64,000 nucleotides of DNA from Sphingopyxis sp. (GCA_002733865.1 NVXM01000003.1:62001-126000), one strand, 5' to 3'. Counted from the stretch's first letter, positions 18,065 to 27,583 are shown. Notes: a model not told the origin generated them from the letters alone. Numbers and translations: made by a program.

Positions 18065-19345
18065 ATGAGTTTTTTGACTGACTTCAGGATCAAGATCGCT
18101 GCCATCGTAACCGTCGTGACCATGTTCGCGGGGACGGTGGTCTATGCCCAGCTGGAAGGCACTGAGCGCGGGGTTGCGCCGCTGGCGAGTACGGGTGACT
18201 TTGAGGTGATGGGCGTCGAAGTCGATATCCATGGCGACAATGCGGCCGATGCCCGCAAAAAGGGCTGGGAAGAGGCCCAGCGCAAAGCCTGGAAGATGCT
18301 CTACAAGCGCACTCACGGTACCGAAACGGACGGCCTGGCCGATGCAAAACTGAACACGATGGTCTCGGCGATCATCGTTGAACAGGAGCAAATCGGTCCC
18401 AAGCGCTATATTGCCACACTGGGCGTAATGTTTGACCGGGCGAGAGCGGGGTCGATTCTGGGTGTCGGTGGCCGGCGGCTGCGGTCGCCGCCACTGCTGG
18501 TGCTGCCGATCATGTGGAGCGGAGGATCGCCACAGGTCTTCGAACATCGCACGGAATGGCAAAAAGCTTGGGCGCGGTTCAGTTCCGGCGACAGCGTAAT
18601 CGACTATGTCCGGCCTTATGGTTCGGATAGCGAATCGCTGGTGTTGACCGCTGGACAGGCCGAACGTCCCAGCCGGCGCTGGTGGCGGAATATACTCGAT
18701 CAATTCGGTGCAGCGGATGTCATCATACCGATCGTGCGGCTGACCTATGAATATCCCGGTGGACCGGTGACCGGTCGCTTTACCGCCCGCTATGGTCCCG
18801 ACAACCGTTATATCGACAGTTTTACGCTGAAAGTGGGCCGCAGCGACGACATTCCCAAAATGCTCGATCAGGGTATAGCGCGACTGGATAATATCTATTC
18901 CAGCGCCTTGACCCGCGGCGTTTTGAAAACCGACAAGTCGCTGATTATCGAAGACCCCTTCAATCTGGATGAACTGGATCTGGAAGACTTCGACATTGCA
19001 GATGAAGAGCCGCTTGAAACAGGCGAGGGTGTATCACCGGTCGCACCGGCGGGCGCCGATTCCGCGGGCTCAGGCAGTGAAGCGCCAGCAGCGGCTGCGG
19101 TAACCACCATTTCCTTGCAATTTGATACGCCAGACGTTGGCGCGGTTGGACGCGGCGAATCGGCTGTGCGATCGATACCGGGCGTGACCGGTGCCTCGAC
19201 ATCCAGTCTTGCGCTGGGCGGCGTGTCTGTCATGAGCGTGACCTATAGAGGTGATATTGCCACGCTTGCGCAAGCGCTGCGCGCGCAGGGCTGGCAGGTT
19301 CAGCAAGGAGCGGGCGCCTTGCGCATCAGTCGTTCCGGACAGTAG
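18065..19345 (+). CDS. Exported DUF2066-like protein with C-terminal heavy-metal-domain-like fold
   Basis: The product has 426 residues. An N-terminal hydrophobic segment (about 8-28, ending V-Y-A-Q) should be a signal peptide or anchor. The following region resembles DUF2066, a protein found beside purM and hda in gammaproteobacteria. A Pro/Ala/Gly-rich linker (about 330-350) leads to an 80-residue domain with beta-alpha-beta character like the HMA fold but without the C-x-x-C metal motif. ATG 18065 is chosen because AAGGG precedes it and the signal peptide starts there. It forms an operon with hdaA and ppk1. Function unknown. Confidence 0.75.
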   Translation: MSFLTDFRIKIAAIVTVVTMFAGTVVYAQLEGTERGVAPLASTGDFEVMGVEVDIHGDNAADARKKGWEEAQRKAWKMLYKRTHGTETDGLADAKLNTMVSAIIVEQEQIGPKRYIATLGVMFDRARAGSILGVGGRRLRSPPLLVLPIMWSGGSPQVFEHRTEWQKAWARFSSGDSVIDYVRPYGSDSESLVLTAGQAERPSRRWWRNILDQFGAADVIIPIVRLTYEYPGGPVTGRFTARYGPDNRYIDSFTLKVGRSDDIPKMLDQGIARLDNIYSSALTRGVLKTDKSLIIEDPFNLDELDLEDFDIADEEPLETGEGVSPVAPAGADSAGSGSEAPAAAAVTTISLQFDTPDVGAVGRGESAVRSIPGVTGASTSSLALGGVSVMSVTYRGDIATLAQALRAQGWQVQQGAGALRISRSGQ

Positions 19346-19357
19346 TGAAGCGAGGCC

Positions 19358-19975
19358 GTGAGTCAGATAGCCCTCCCTCTTGAACCACAGTCTTCTCCGG
19401 ATCATGGCGGCTATCTGGTGACTGCCGCAAATGCCGATGTGCATCGGCATTTGCGGCAATGGCGCGACTGGCCGCACAATACGCTGATTCTGACCGGGTC
19501 GGCTGCCTCTGGCAAAACCGCAATGGCTGCGGCGTTCGTCGCTGAAAGCGACGGGCTTTGCCTTGATGATGCGTCCGAACATGAGGATGTGGAAATATTT
19601 CATCTCTGGAATCGGGCGAATAACGAGCACAAGCCGTTGCTGCTTGTGTCAGCGCAGCCCGTTGCGCAATGGGAGGTCGCGCTGCCCGACCTGCAATCCC
19701 GTCTCGCGGCGTCGCTGCACCTGGAAATTGGTGCCCCCGATCAGGCCATGATTGACGGCCTTTTTCAGAAGTATTTTGCGGTTCGGGGCCTAACCATATC
19801 GCAAGACGCATTGCGCTATCTGGAAAAACGCATGGTTCGTTCCTATGCTATGGTCGGCCAGTTGGCGCAAAAAATGGATGCACTCGCAATAGAGTCTAAA
19901 AAACCGATCAATCTGTCGATTGCGAAATCCGCGCTCGGTTTTTTTGATGATGGTGATGAGAAGGTGGAAGTTTAA
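19358..19975 (+). CDS. hdaA: DnaA-related regulatory inactivator HdaA
   Basis: The 205-residue protein is a DnaA-like AAA+ protein without the DNA-binding domain. It has the N-terminal clamp-binding-type Q-I-A-L-P-L-E sequence (residues 3-9), the Walker A-like G-S-A-A-S-G-K-T and a helical lid region. In alphaproteobacteria HdaA works with the DNA polymerase clamp to convert DnaA-ATP to DnaA-ADP and so prevents over-initiation. It starts at GTG 19358, 12 bp after its upstream neighbour, and stops 3 bp before ppk1. The order with a DUF2066-type gene recalls the purM-hda neighbourhood of gammaproteobacteria. Confidence 0.88.
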   Translation: MSQIALPLEPQSSPDHGGYLVTAANADVHRHLRQWRDWPHNTLILTGSAASGKTAMAAAFVAESDGLCLDDASEHEDVEIFHLWNRANNEHKPLLLVSAQPVAQWEVALPDLQSRLAASLHLEIGAPDQAMIDGLFQKYFAVRGLTISQDALRYLEKRMVRSYAMVGQLAQKMDALAIESKKPINLSIAKSALGFFDDGDEKVEV

Positions 19976-19978
19976 TCG

Positions 19979-22168
19979 ATGGAAAACCCTGATGACGAGT
20001 CGCTGGATGCGAACCTGACGCAAGGGGATGCCATGGATGGTTTGTCGGTGGAGGATAGCAGCAAGCGCTATTTCAACCGGGAAATAAGCTGGCTGGGCTT
20101 TAATGAGCGAGTAATTGAGGAGGCGGAAAACAGCGCCCATCCTTTGCTCGAGCGGCTGCGTTTCCTGTCGATCTCGGGCAGCAATCTCGATGAATTTTTC
20201 ATGGTTCGCTTTGCCGGACTGGTGGGCCAGTATCGCCAGAATATAGAGGAACGATCAGCCGACGGCCTGACGGCGACGCAGCAACTGGAAGCGATAGCGG
20301 CGCGCACTGATTCTCTTGTCACGCATCAACAACGCGTATGGTCATCCCTCTCCAAGACACTGGCTGATGAGGATATTTTTGTATCGAATGTGGCCGCGCT
20401 CTCCGATTCTTCACAGGCCTGGCTGCGACAGCATTTCATCGACCAGATATTTCCGGTGTTGACCCCGCAAGCGCTCGACCCGGCCCATCCGTTTCCCTTC
20501 ATACCCAATAAGGGGTTGAGCGTGGTTTTCGATCTCGTCCGGGAATCGGATCATCAGGGAATCCGGGAGCTGGTGATGATCCCGTCGGGCCTCGCCCGGT
20601 TCATCCGTTTGCCCGGAGAATCGGCTGTCTACGTGTCGGTCGAAACGGTGATTGAGGAGTTTTCCGATATTCTCTTCCCCGGCTATAGCGTGAAGAGCAG
20701 CGGTCTGTTCCGGATCATCCGCGACAGTGATATCGAGGTGGAGGAAGAGGCCGAAGACCTGGTGCGCTATTTCCGTAGTGCAATCAAACGCCGTCGGCGC
20801 GGCGATGTGATCCGGCTGGAGATGGGGCCCAACCTTGCCGAGCCGGTGATCGCGATGCTGCGCGAGCATCTGCTGCATGACGGGGCTACCGAAAGCCGGA
20901 TCAACGGTCTGGTTGGCGTCGGTGACCTTGATATCCTGGTCGAAGAAGATCGGCCCGACCTCAAGTTTACGCCCTATAGCCCCCGTTTTCCCGAGCGTAT
21001 CCGGGATCATGGCGGCGACTGTTTCGCAGCCATCCGCGACAAGGACATATTGGTGCATCACCCCTATGAATCCTTCGAGGTGGTGATCGAATTTTTGCGG
21101 CAGGCCGCTGCTGACCCGGATGTGGTGGCGATCAAACAGACTTTATATCGCGCCGGCAAGCAGTCTGCAGTAATCCGTGCGCTGATCGACGCCGCTGAAG
21201 CGGGCAAATCGGTAACAGCAATCGTCGAGCTGAAGGCGCGCTTTGATGAAGAGCAGAATCTGCTGTGGGCGAGTGCTCTGGAACGCGCGGGTGTGCAGGT
21301 GGTTTACGGCTTTATCGAATGGAAAACCCATGCGAAAATTTCGATGGTCGTGCGCAAGGAGCAGGAAGGCTATCGCACCTACTGTCATTTTGGCACCGGC
21401 AATTATCACCCGATAACCGCCAAAATATATACCGATCTCAGCTTTTTTACCGCTGATCCGCGGGCCGCTCGCGATGCCGCACAATTGTTCAACTATATCA
21501 CCGGCTATGTCGAGCCGAAGGCGCTGGAACTTATTTCCATGTCGCCCCGGGACATGCGCAGTGACCTGATGGGACTGATCGATCAGGAAATTGACAATGT
21601 ACGCGCTGGCAAGCCGGGCATGGTCTGGGCAAAGATGAATTCACTGGTTGATCCGGCGCTGATCGAGAAACTCTATCAGGCGAGCAATGCCGGCGTCGAA
21701 ATTGATCTGGTAGTCCGTGGCATTTGCTGTCTGAGGCCCGACGTTCCGGGCATGTCCGATCATATCCGGGTGAAATCGGTGGTCGGGCGTTTTCTCGAGC
21801 ACAGCCGTATCTGGGCTTTTGGCAATGGCCGAGAATTGCCGAATGACCAAGCGAAACTCTATATTTCTTCGGCCGACTGGATGCCGCGCAATCTTGACCG
21901 GCGAGTGGAATATATGATGCCGATAACCAATGCGACGGTGCACGATCAGATATTGGACCAGGTCATGGTCGCCAATCTGATCGACGACGAGCAGAGTTGG
22001 GAACTCAATGCCGACGGCAGCTACACCCGCGTGGTTCCCTCGGACAAGCCGTTCAATCTCCACCGCTATTTCATGACCAATCCCTCTTTGTCGGGACGTG
22101 GCAAGGCGCTCAAGAAAAGCAATGCGGTGCCCCGCCTCAGCTTGCGCCGCCGCAAGAAAAAGGCGTGA
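19979..22168 (+). CDS. ppk1: Polyphosphate kinase 1
   Basis: The 729-residue length fits PPK1. The enzyme makes polyphosphate from ATP through a phosphohistidine. The N-terminal domain has F-N-R-E-I-S-W-L-G-F-N-x-R-V and S-N-L-D-E-F-F-M-V-R. The active-site region has K-T-H-A-K-I, H-F-G-T-G-N-Y-H and the second catalytic His in F-L-E-H-S-R-I. The C-terminus is basic (R-R-R-K-K-K-A). It sits 3 bp after hdaA and 11 bp before ppx, so replication control and polyphosphate turnover are on one transcript. Confidence 0.97.
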   Translation: MENPDDESLDANLTQGDAMDGLSVEDSSKRYFNREISWLGFNERVIEEAENSAHPLLERLRFLSISGSNLDEFFMVRFAGLVGQYRQNIEERSADGLTATQQLEAIAARTDSLVTHQQRVWSSLSKTLADEDIFVSNVAALSDSSQAWLRQHFIDQIFPVLTPQALDPAHPFPFIPNKGLSVVFDLVRESDHQGIRELVMIPSGLARFIRLPGESAVYVSVETVIEEFSDILFPGYSVKSSGLFRIIRDSDIEVEEEAEDLVRYFRSAIKRRRRGDVIRLEMGPNLAEPVIAMLREHLLHDGATESRINGLVGVGDLDILVEEDRPDLKFTPYSPRFPERIRDHGGDCFAAIRDKDILVHHPYESFEVVIEFLRQAAADPDVVAIKQTLYRAGKQSAVIRALIDAAEAGKSVTAIVELKARFDEEQNLLWASALERAGVQVVYGFIEWKTHAKISMVVRKEQEGYRTYCHFGTGNYHPITAKIYTDLSFFTADPRAARDAAQLFNYITGYVEPKALELISMSPRDMRSDLMGLIDQEIDNVRAGKPGMVWAKMNSLVDPALIEKLYQASNAGVEIDLVVRGICCLRPDVPGMSDHIRVKSVVGRFLEHSRIWAFGNGRELPNDQAKLYISSADWMPRNLDRRVEYMMPITNATVHDQILDQVMVANLIDDEQSWELNADGSYTRVVPSDKPFNLHRYFMTNPSLSGRGKALKKSNAVPRLSLRRRKKKA

Positions 22169-22179
22169 CCGAGATCCGT

Positions 22180-23685
22180 ATGGACAAGGAGACTATCACC
22201 CGGTCCGGTCAAGCACGGAAAAAACACGCCACCCAGCGAACGGCTATTGTCGATATCGGCTCCAATTCCATACGTCTGGTGGTCTATCAGGGGCCGGTTC
22301 GAGTTCCGGCGATATTGTTCAATGAAAAGGTGATGGCCGGTCTGGGCCGGGAATTGTCGACTACCGGCGCGATCGCTGAAGAATCGATGAAACTGGCGAT
22401 CCGCGGCCTTGAGCGATTTCATCGCCTGTGCATGGAAATGGAAGTCGACAGCATCAAGACCTTCGCCACCGCTGCGGTGCGCGATGCCAGCAACGGCAAG
22501 GATCTGCTGAAAGCGGCGGGGGCCATCGGCTATGACGTACAGGTCCTGCAGGGCGAGGAAGAAGCGGAGCTGGCGGCGCTTGGCGTCATTTCCGGCATCC
22601 CGGAAGCGAAGGGAATCGTCGGCGATCTCGGCGGAGGCAGCCTTGAACTCGCTATGGTTGACAAAGGCCGTGTGCTGGAACGCTTTTCCTTTCCGCTCGG
22701 GGTGCTGAGGGTCGCGGATCTGCGGAGCAAGGGCCAGGACAAGCTCAAGCGCCAGGTACGCAAAATGCTGAAAAAGACCGGCTGGGACAAGCAGGCCCAG
22801 GAGCTCCCCTTTTATCTGGTCGGCGGATCATGGAGATCTCTGGCGCGGCTGGATATGTTTGACAGCCATTATCCGCTGCCCGTCATCCACAAATATGAGA
22901 TGGAGCCGCGGCGAGCGCAGCGGCTGGTCAGCCGGCTGGCCCAATTGAACCGGGACAAGCTCAAGAACGTACCCGGCCTGTCCTCGTCCCGCATCCCGAC
23001 ACTGAAGGATGCCGCCTGGCTGTTGTCGATGCTGGTCCGCTATCTGAACAGCAGCAAGATGGTTGTTTCCGCTTATGGCGTGCGCGAAGGCCTGTTGTTC
23101 CAGAATATCAACAAGCAGGAAGCGGCCCGGGATCCGCTGTTGCTGGGAACGGAAGATGCGGGTGCGGCGCAATCCCGGTTTCCGGCCAACAGCAAGTTGC
23201 TGGGCAAATGGATTTCAGAAATTTTCTCCGACGATCCCGCGGAATGGCACCGTATCCGTCAGGCCGCCTGCAATTTGGCGGATGTGGCGTGGCGAGCCAA
23301 CCCCAATTTTCGGGCCGAACGCGGTCTCGAAATCGGACTGCACGGCAACTGGGTCGGGATCAGTGGGCCGGAAAGGGAGATGCTGGGGCAGGCGCTCTAC
23401 ACTAGCTTCGGCGGCGGCAATAACGTCTTTCCGGGTGGCGGTAAGCTGGCTAGCGAAGAAGCGACGCAGCGGGCGATCAGTTGGGGGCTTGCGATGCGTT
23501 TGGGACAACGATTGAGCGGCGGCACCCGCAATCCGCTGGAGCAGACCCATATTCGCAAGGCCGGGAAGAAACTGGAGCTGACAATCGCCAGTGAACTGGT
23601 CCATCTCTATGGCGATGCGGTGGCCAAGCGGCACGGCCATCTGGCGAATATATTGGGCCTGGAGCCCGTCATGGAGAGCGTTTAG
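22180..23685 (+). CDS. ppx: Ppx/GppA family exopolyphosphatase
   Basis: The product has 501 residues and belongs to the ASKHA fold. It has the phosphate-1 motif A-I-V-D-I-G-S-N-S-I-R-L-V-V, the phosphate-2 motif G-D-L-G-G-G-S-L-E-L and a helical C-terminal half. It hydrolyses polyphosphate or guanosine pentaphosphate; the two activities cannot be separated by motif. ATG 22180 follows ppk1 after 11 bp, so synthesis and degradation are co-transcribed. It ends 13 bp from the convergent rnd gene. Confidence 0.95.
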   Translation: MDKETITRSGQARKKHATQRTAIVDIGSNSIRLVVYQGPVRVPAILFNEKVMAGLGRELSTTGAIAEESMKLAIRGLERFHRLCMEMEVDSIKTFATAAVRDASNGKDLLKAAGAIGYDVQVLQGEEEAELAALGVISGIPEAKGIVGDLGGGSLELAMVDKGRVLERFSFPLGVLRVADLRSKGQDKLKRQVRKMLKKTGWDKQAQELPFYLVGGSWRSLARLDMFDSHYPLPVIHKYEMEPRRAQRLVSRLAQLNRDKLKNVPGLSSSRIPTLKDAAWLLSMLVRYLNSSKMVVSAYGVREGLLFQNINKQEAARDPLLLGTEDAGAAQSRFPANSKLLGKWISEIFSDDPAEWHRIRQAACNLADVAWRANPNFRAERGLEIGLHGNWVGISGPEREMLGQALYTSFGGGNNVFPGGGKLASEEATQRAISWGLAMRLGQRLSGGTRNPLEQTHIRKAGKKLELTIASELVHLYGDAVAKRHGHLANILGLEPVMESV

Positions 23686-23698
23686 CGTCCAACGACAG

Positions 23699-24889
23699 CT
23701 ATTCCGATCCGTCGGTGTCGCCTTGTTGCTGGTGAGTCATCTTTAACTTGCCATCCTTCACCGTAAAGCTCACCCGGCCTTCGACCAGATCGAGGGCATC
23801 GCGGCCGAATTCTTCGTAGCGCCAGCCCTCGAGCAGCGGCACATCTTCGCGCTCGCCGGCGACGATCCGTTCAAGATCGTCAGCCCGGGCGAGCAGGCGA
23901 GATGCGACGTTCATCTCCGCCGAGCGGATTTTGAGCAGCAATTTCAAGAGGTCGGTCACCAGCGCATTGGATTTGCCGTTTTTTGGACGCCGGCCATTTT
24001 TCTGCGGCAGATCATCGCGTGATAGCGGTTTTGCCTGATCGATCACGTCCATCAGACGCGCGCCGATATCGTTATTCTTCCAGCTCGCCGAAAGTCCGCG
24101 GACTTGTCCCAGCTTGGCCTGATCCTTTGGAGGATGGGCGGCAATATCCGCCAGCGTTTCATCGCGCATGATCCGCCCGCGCGGCAGATCTTTCGATTGC
24201 GCTTCTCTTTCTCGCCAGGCCGCCAGCGCCTTCAGTCTGCCGAGCATGTCAAGATTGCGGCCCTGCGACTTGACGCGCAGCCAGGCCTTTTCCGGATCGT
24301 TCACATAATTGTCCGGGTCGGCGAGCTTCTCCATCTCTGCATTAATCCACCGGCCGCGACCGGTTTCCTTCAACTTCTCCAGCATCTTGGGAAAGATGGT
24401 TGCCAGATGGGTAACGTCGGCGATGGCATATTCCAACTGGCGTGTGTTGAGTGGTCGTCGCGACCAGTCGGTGAACCGGGCGCCCTTGTCGAGCGTGATG
24501 CCCAGCCAGCTGTCGACCAGATTGGCGTAGCCGATCTGCTCGCTCTGGCCGATCGCCATGGCGGCGATCTGGGTGTCGAATATCGGGTGCGGGGTCTTGC
24601 CGGTCAGATTGTGGATGATTTCCACATCCTGCCCGCCAGCGTGGAAGATCTTCAACACGTCCTCGTTGTTGACCATAAGGTCCAGCAGCGGATCAAGATC
24701 AACGCCTTTTGCGAGCGGGTCGATCGCAGCCGCTTCCTTGCCGTCGGAGATCTGGATCAGGCAGAGAATGGGCCAATAGGTATTCTCGCGCATGAACTCG
24801 GTGTCGACCGTCACAAAATCGGCCGTCGCGAAACGGGCGCAGATATCGGCGATGTCCTGATTGTCCGTCAGCAAATTATGGATGTGCAT
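23699..24889 (-). CDS. rnd: Ribonuclease D
   Basis: The 396-residue product is a DEDDy 3'-to-5' exoribonuclease for tRNA maturation. The exonuclease motifs are V-D-T-E-F (I), H-A-G-G-Q-D (II) and Y-A-I-A-D-V-T-H-L (III, with Tyr). One or two HRDC-like helical domains follow (about 210-380). ATG 24889 has AGGAT eight bases upstream and starts straight into M-H-I-H-N-L. A longer frame to 24976 lacks a site. It is monocistronic and convergent with ppx. Confidence 0.94.
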   Translation of the reverse strand: MHIHNLLTDNQDIADICARFATADFVTVDTEFMRENTYWPILCLIQISDGKEAAAIDPLAKGVDLDPLLDLMVNNEDVLKIFHAGGQDVEIIHNLTGKTPHPIFDTQIAAMAIGQSEQIGYANLVDSWLGITLDKGARFTDWSRRPLNTRQLEYAIADVTHLATIFPKMLEKLKETGRGRWINAEMEKLADPDNYVNDPEKAWLRVKSQGRNLDMLGRLKALAAWREREAQSKDLPRGRIMRDETLADIAAHPPKDQAKLGQVRGLSASWKNNDIGARLMDVIDQAKPLSRDDLPQKNGRRPKNGKSNALVTDLLKLLLKIRSAEMNVASRLLARADDLERIVAGEREDVPLLEGWRYEEFGRDALDLVEGRVSFTVKDGKLKMTHQQQGDTDGSE

Positions 24890-24960
24890 TTTTATCCTAT
24901 ACAGCGGGCAGCTCGTCCCGCAAACAATTCGTGGGCGCAGAATAAAATTCGGGGGAAACC

Positions 24961-25293
24961 ATGGCATTTTGGTCACTGATTTTGATCGGGGTACTGGCGT
25001 TGTTGCTGCTTGGGCAGGTCATGGCGCAATGGGGAGACGCCTGTCTGGCGGTAGCGGACCCCCGCCCGATCGGCGGGAAAACGATTGAAATCACGATATT
25101 GGCCTGGGGCTTCGCGTCGCGGCGGGGACGATCGCTGCAAGCCGACGACTGTTACCGGCTTGGCATCAACGATATGCGGTTTTTCATGACCGGGCAGGCG
25201 ATATTGATCTGTGTGGTGACCCTGGGCTTTGTCCGGAAAATCAGTATCGCCTATCGTTGCTATGCGGGCGATTTTGACGTCGGAGATGCATGA
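24961..25293 (+). CDS. Small membrane protein of unknown function
   Basis: The 110-residue product has a strongly hydrophobic N-terminal helix (about 3-22) and a second one (about 72-92), with Cys at residues near 28, 64, 85 and 99. A purine-rich GGGGGAAA precedes the ATG. The stop overlaps the next gene's start region, so it is probably co-transcribed with the FAD oxidase. No family is recognised. Confidence 0.6.
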   Translation: MAFWSLILIGVLALLLLGQVMAQWGDACLAVADPRPIGGKTIEITILAWGFASRRGRSLQADDCYRLGINDMRFFMTGQAILICVVTLGFVRKISIAYRCYAGDFDVGDA

Positions 25294-26807
25294 TGGCGCA
25301 TGTCCTGCATCTCGGTCATCAGGTCTGGAACAACTATCACCAGACCGCCGCCTGCAATCTGAAGAGCCGGATCGAGCTGATAAACGGCGATCAGCCCAAC
25401 GGCCGCGCCCATCTGAAAGCCGTTGCGAAAACCGTTCTGGCATTGCTCCGGGAAGCCAGGCAATATCAGATACCGGTGCGGCCGATCGGAGCGGGCTGGT
25501 CGCCATCGCCGATCAATGTCGTCGAAGACGGCTGGCTAGTCGAGACATTACGGCTCAACCGGACCTTCAAGATCGGGGCCAGCAATCTGCATGCCGATTG
25601 TGATATCGGAGCAGAAGCGCTGCTGCTGGTGCAGGCCGGGGCGACCGTCGATGAGGTCTATGAAAGCGCCGAGGAACTGGGCCGGTCGTTGCGTACCGGC
25701 GGCGCCAGCAATGGCCAAAGCTTTGCCGGTGCCTGCGCGACGGGCACGCACGGCAGTGTCTGGCAGGCGGGCGGCATTCAGGATCATGTCCGAGCCGTGC
25801 AACTGGTGACGCCGGAGCGGATATTGTGGATCGAACCGACGCGAGCCTGTCTTTCCGATGATTTTATTGCCCAGACCGGCTCCGAGATTATCCGCGATGA
25901 CCGGATATTTGCGGCGGCGCTGCTGCATGTCGGGGCGATGGGTTTTGTCACGGCGTTGCTGATCGAGACCGATCCCATCTACATGGTGCAGAATATCCAG
26001 AAAGCGGCAAAGATCCGCCGCGAACATATCGACTGGCTGTGCCGCGGCGAATTCCGTAAATTTTCCTGCGCGTTTGGATTGAATGAAGAGCCCTATTTTC
26101 AGCAGCCTATCCTCAATCCTTGCGACCCTTTCGACAAAAAGGCGCTGCTGAGGTTTCTGTATAAACGGCCCTATGACCCGAGTATACCGTCGCCGCCTCC
26201 CGGCGAGATGGGGGCGGGCTATGATGCGCTGACGCTGCTCGGCAAGGCGATGGCCGAAAGCGACTTTTTCCAGGCGGAGATATTGCAGCTGGCCATGGAG
26301 CAAGCCTATCCCGACAACCGGGATGTCGATGATCCGCCTGCGATCGCCACCTGGGGCTGCACCACGGAAGAACATGCACCGATCGCCAGCCTGTTCAACG
26401 GTTCCGTAACAATCGAACGTAACAAACTTAGCGAAGTATTTGATTTAATAATCGATAGTTTCCGCCGTGGTGGAGGGGGAACGGTCGTCACCCTGCGCTT
26501 TGTCCGCAAGGCCAACGGCCTGCTGGCACCGGCCCGCTGGCCAGACAATGTCGTGATCGACTTTGACGGTCCGAATGTCGAATCCAGCCATCAAGGCTAT
26601 AAAAAGGTGGTCGAGGCACTCGATGACGCCGGCATCGCCTTCACCCGTCACTGGGGCAAGACCAACAATCTCAACGAATGGCGGGTGCAGCAGGATTACG
26701 GAAAGGATTTCGACGACTGGAAATGGGCCCAGGCGCAGGTAATGCCGGATGCTGCAGACCGTCAGGTGTTTGCCAATGATGAATTGGTGAAGCTGGGGCT
26801 GATCTAG
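25293..26807 (+). CDS. FAD-binding oxidoreductase (PCMH type, alditol/lactone oxidase-like)
   Basis: The product has 504 residues. The N-terminal half is a PCMH FAD domain with R-P-I-G-A-G-W-S-P-S and G-G-A-S-N-G-Q-S-F-A-G-A. The C-terminal half is oxidase-like and closes with H-W-G-K-T-N near residue 450, as in alditol and L-gulono-lactone oxidases. Where such enzymes usually have G-H-S with a flavin-linked His, this one has G-W-S (Trp69), so FAD is probably not covalently bound there. ATG 25293 is preferred over 25290 because GGAG lies seven bases upstream. Substrate unknown; a decayed copy of its 3' end lies downstream. Confidence 0.8.
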   Translation: MAHVLHLGHQVWNNYHQTAACNLKSRIELINGDQPNGRAHLKAVAKTVLALLREARQYQIPVRPIGAGWSPSPINVVEDGWLVETLRLNRTFKIGASNLHADCDIGAEALLLVQAGATVDEVYESAEELGRSLRTGGASNGQSFAGACATGTHGSVWQAGGIQDHVRAVQLVTPERILWIEPTRACLSDDFIAQTGSEIIRDDRIFAAALLHVGAMGFVTALLIETDPIYMVQNIQKAAKIRREHIDWLCRGEFRKFSCAFGLNEEPYFQQPILNPCDPFDKKALLRFLYKRPYDPSIPSPPPGEMGAGYDALTLLGKAMAESDFFQAEILQLAMEQAYPDNRDVDDPPAIATWGCTTEEHAPIASLFNGSVTIERNKLSEVFDLIIDSFRRGGGGTVVTLRFVRKANGLLAPARWPDNVVIDFDGPNVESSHQGYKKVVEALDDAGIAFTRHWGKTNNLNEWRVQQDYGKDFDDWKWAQAQVMPDAADRQVFANDELVKLGLI

Positions 26808-26880
26808 GCTGGTCCTGCAAAGAGACGGGCGAAGTCGGGCAGGCGGCAACAATGGCGGCCCCAATCCTGCGATTGTTCGG

Positions 26881-27336
26881 TTGCGGACCGTTGCCGGTCA
26901 CGCCGGCCGCCATCAGCGCAGGGCGGGATATCGCGCAAACAACCTGGCGCGTATCTTCGCGAGGGGATTGACGGCCAGAATTAATCCGCTGGGTTTGACC
27001 ACTGGCACGTTCCCGGCACTGCTAGAGCTTTGGGAAAGCGACGGATTGACGCAGAAGCAACTGGTCGAGCGGCTGGATATCGAACAGGCAACGATGGCCA
27101 ACACGCTCGCCCGCATGGAGCGCGACGGACTGATTATCCGCAGGAAAGATGCGAACGACGGGCGGGTGCAAAGGATATGGCTGACCGAACGGGGACAGGA
27201 TTTGCGCGATCCTGCGATCGAGGCCGCGATGGCGGAAAGTTTGGAGACGCTTTCCTGTCTCTCCGAAGATGAGCAAAGAGAATTTGTCACGACCATGCAG
27301 ACGATTATCGCCGCAAACCGAACCGGGAGCGCCTGA
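26881..27336 (+). CDS. MarR family transcriptional regulator
   Basis: The frame gives 151 residues with the winged-helix core: L-T-Q-K-Q-L-V-E-R-L, the recognition helix E-Q-A-T-M-A-N-T-L-A-R-M-E-R and the wing I-R-R-K-D-A-N-D-G-R-V-Q. The C-terminal helices end normally. The only start is TTG 26881, with no clear ribosome binding site, and the first 20 residues are Arg-rich and unlike MarR N-termini, so the 5' end may be damaged or the start wrong. It lies between the FAD oxidase and a remnant of a second copy of that gene. Confidence 0.75.
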   Translation: MRTVAGHAGRHQRRAGYRANNLARIFARGLTARINPLGLTTGTFPALLELWESDGLTQKQLVERLDIEQATMANTLARMERDGLIIRRKDANDGRVQRIWLTERGQDLRDPAIEAAMAESLETLSCLSEDEQREFVTTMQTIIAANRTGSA

Positions 27337-27359
27337 GCCAACTTGGGTGCTAGACCAAC

Positions 27360-27514
27360 ATATCGACAAGCGGCGCGTGCAGCGGGATTATGAGCAGAAT
27401 TTTGTCCACGGGAAATGGGCGCAGGCGCAGGTGATGCCGAATGCGGCCGACTGGCAGGTGTTTGCCAATTATGAACGTGTGAGATTGCGGACGATCTGGC
27501 GGTTCGTCAACTGA
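27360..27514 (+). pseudogene. Remnant of a duplicated FAD oxidase 3' end
   Basis: In one frame the residues R-V-Q-R-D-Y-E-Q-N-F, K-W-A-Q-A-Q-V-M-P-N-A-A-D and Q-V-F-A-N-Y-E reproduce the last 40 residues of the FAD oxidase that ends at 26807. The DNA match runs from about 27375 to 27500 against 26686-26810 and is broken up by many substitutions. There is no start codon or body of the gene. It is a leftover of a tandem duplication, or of a second oxidase gene partly replaced by the MarR gene. Confidence 0.8.
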
Positions 27515-27583
27515 TCACGAGGTTCATTTGTAAATTGCTGGCGGGCCGTTTGGACAGAAAAGCGCGCGATTATGCTCACGCTG

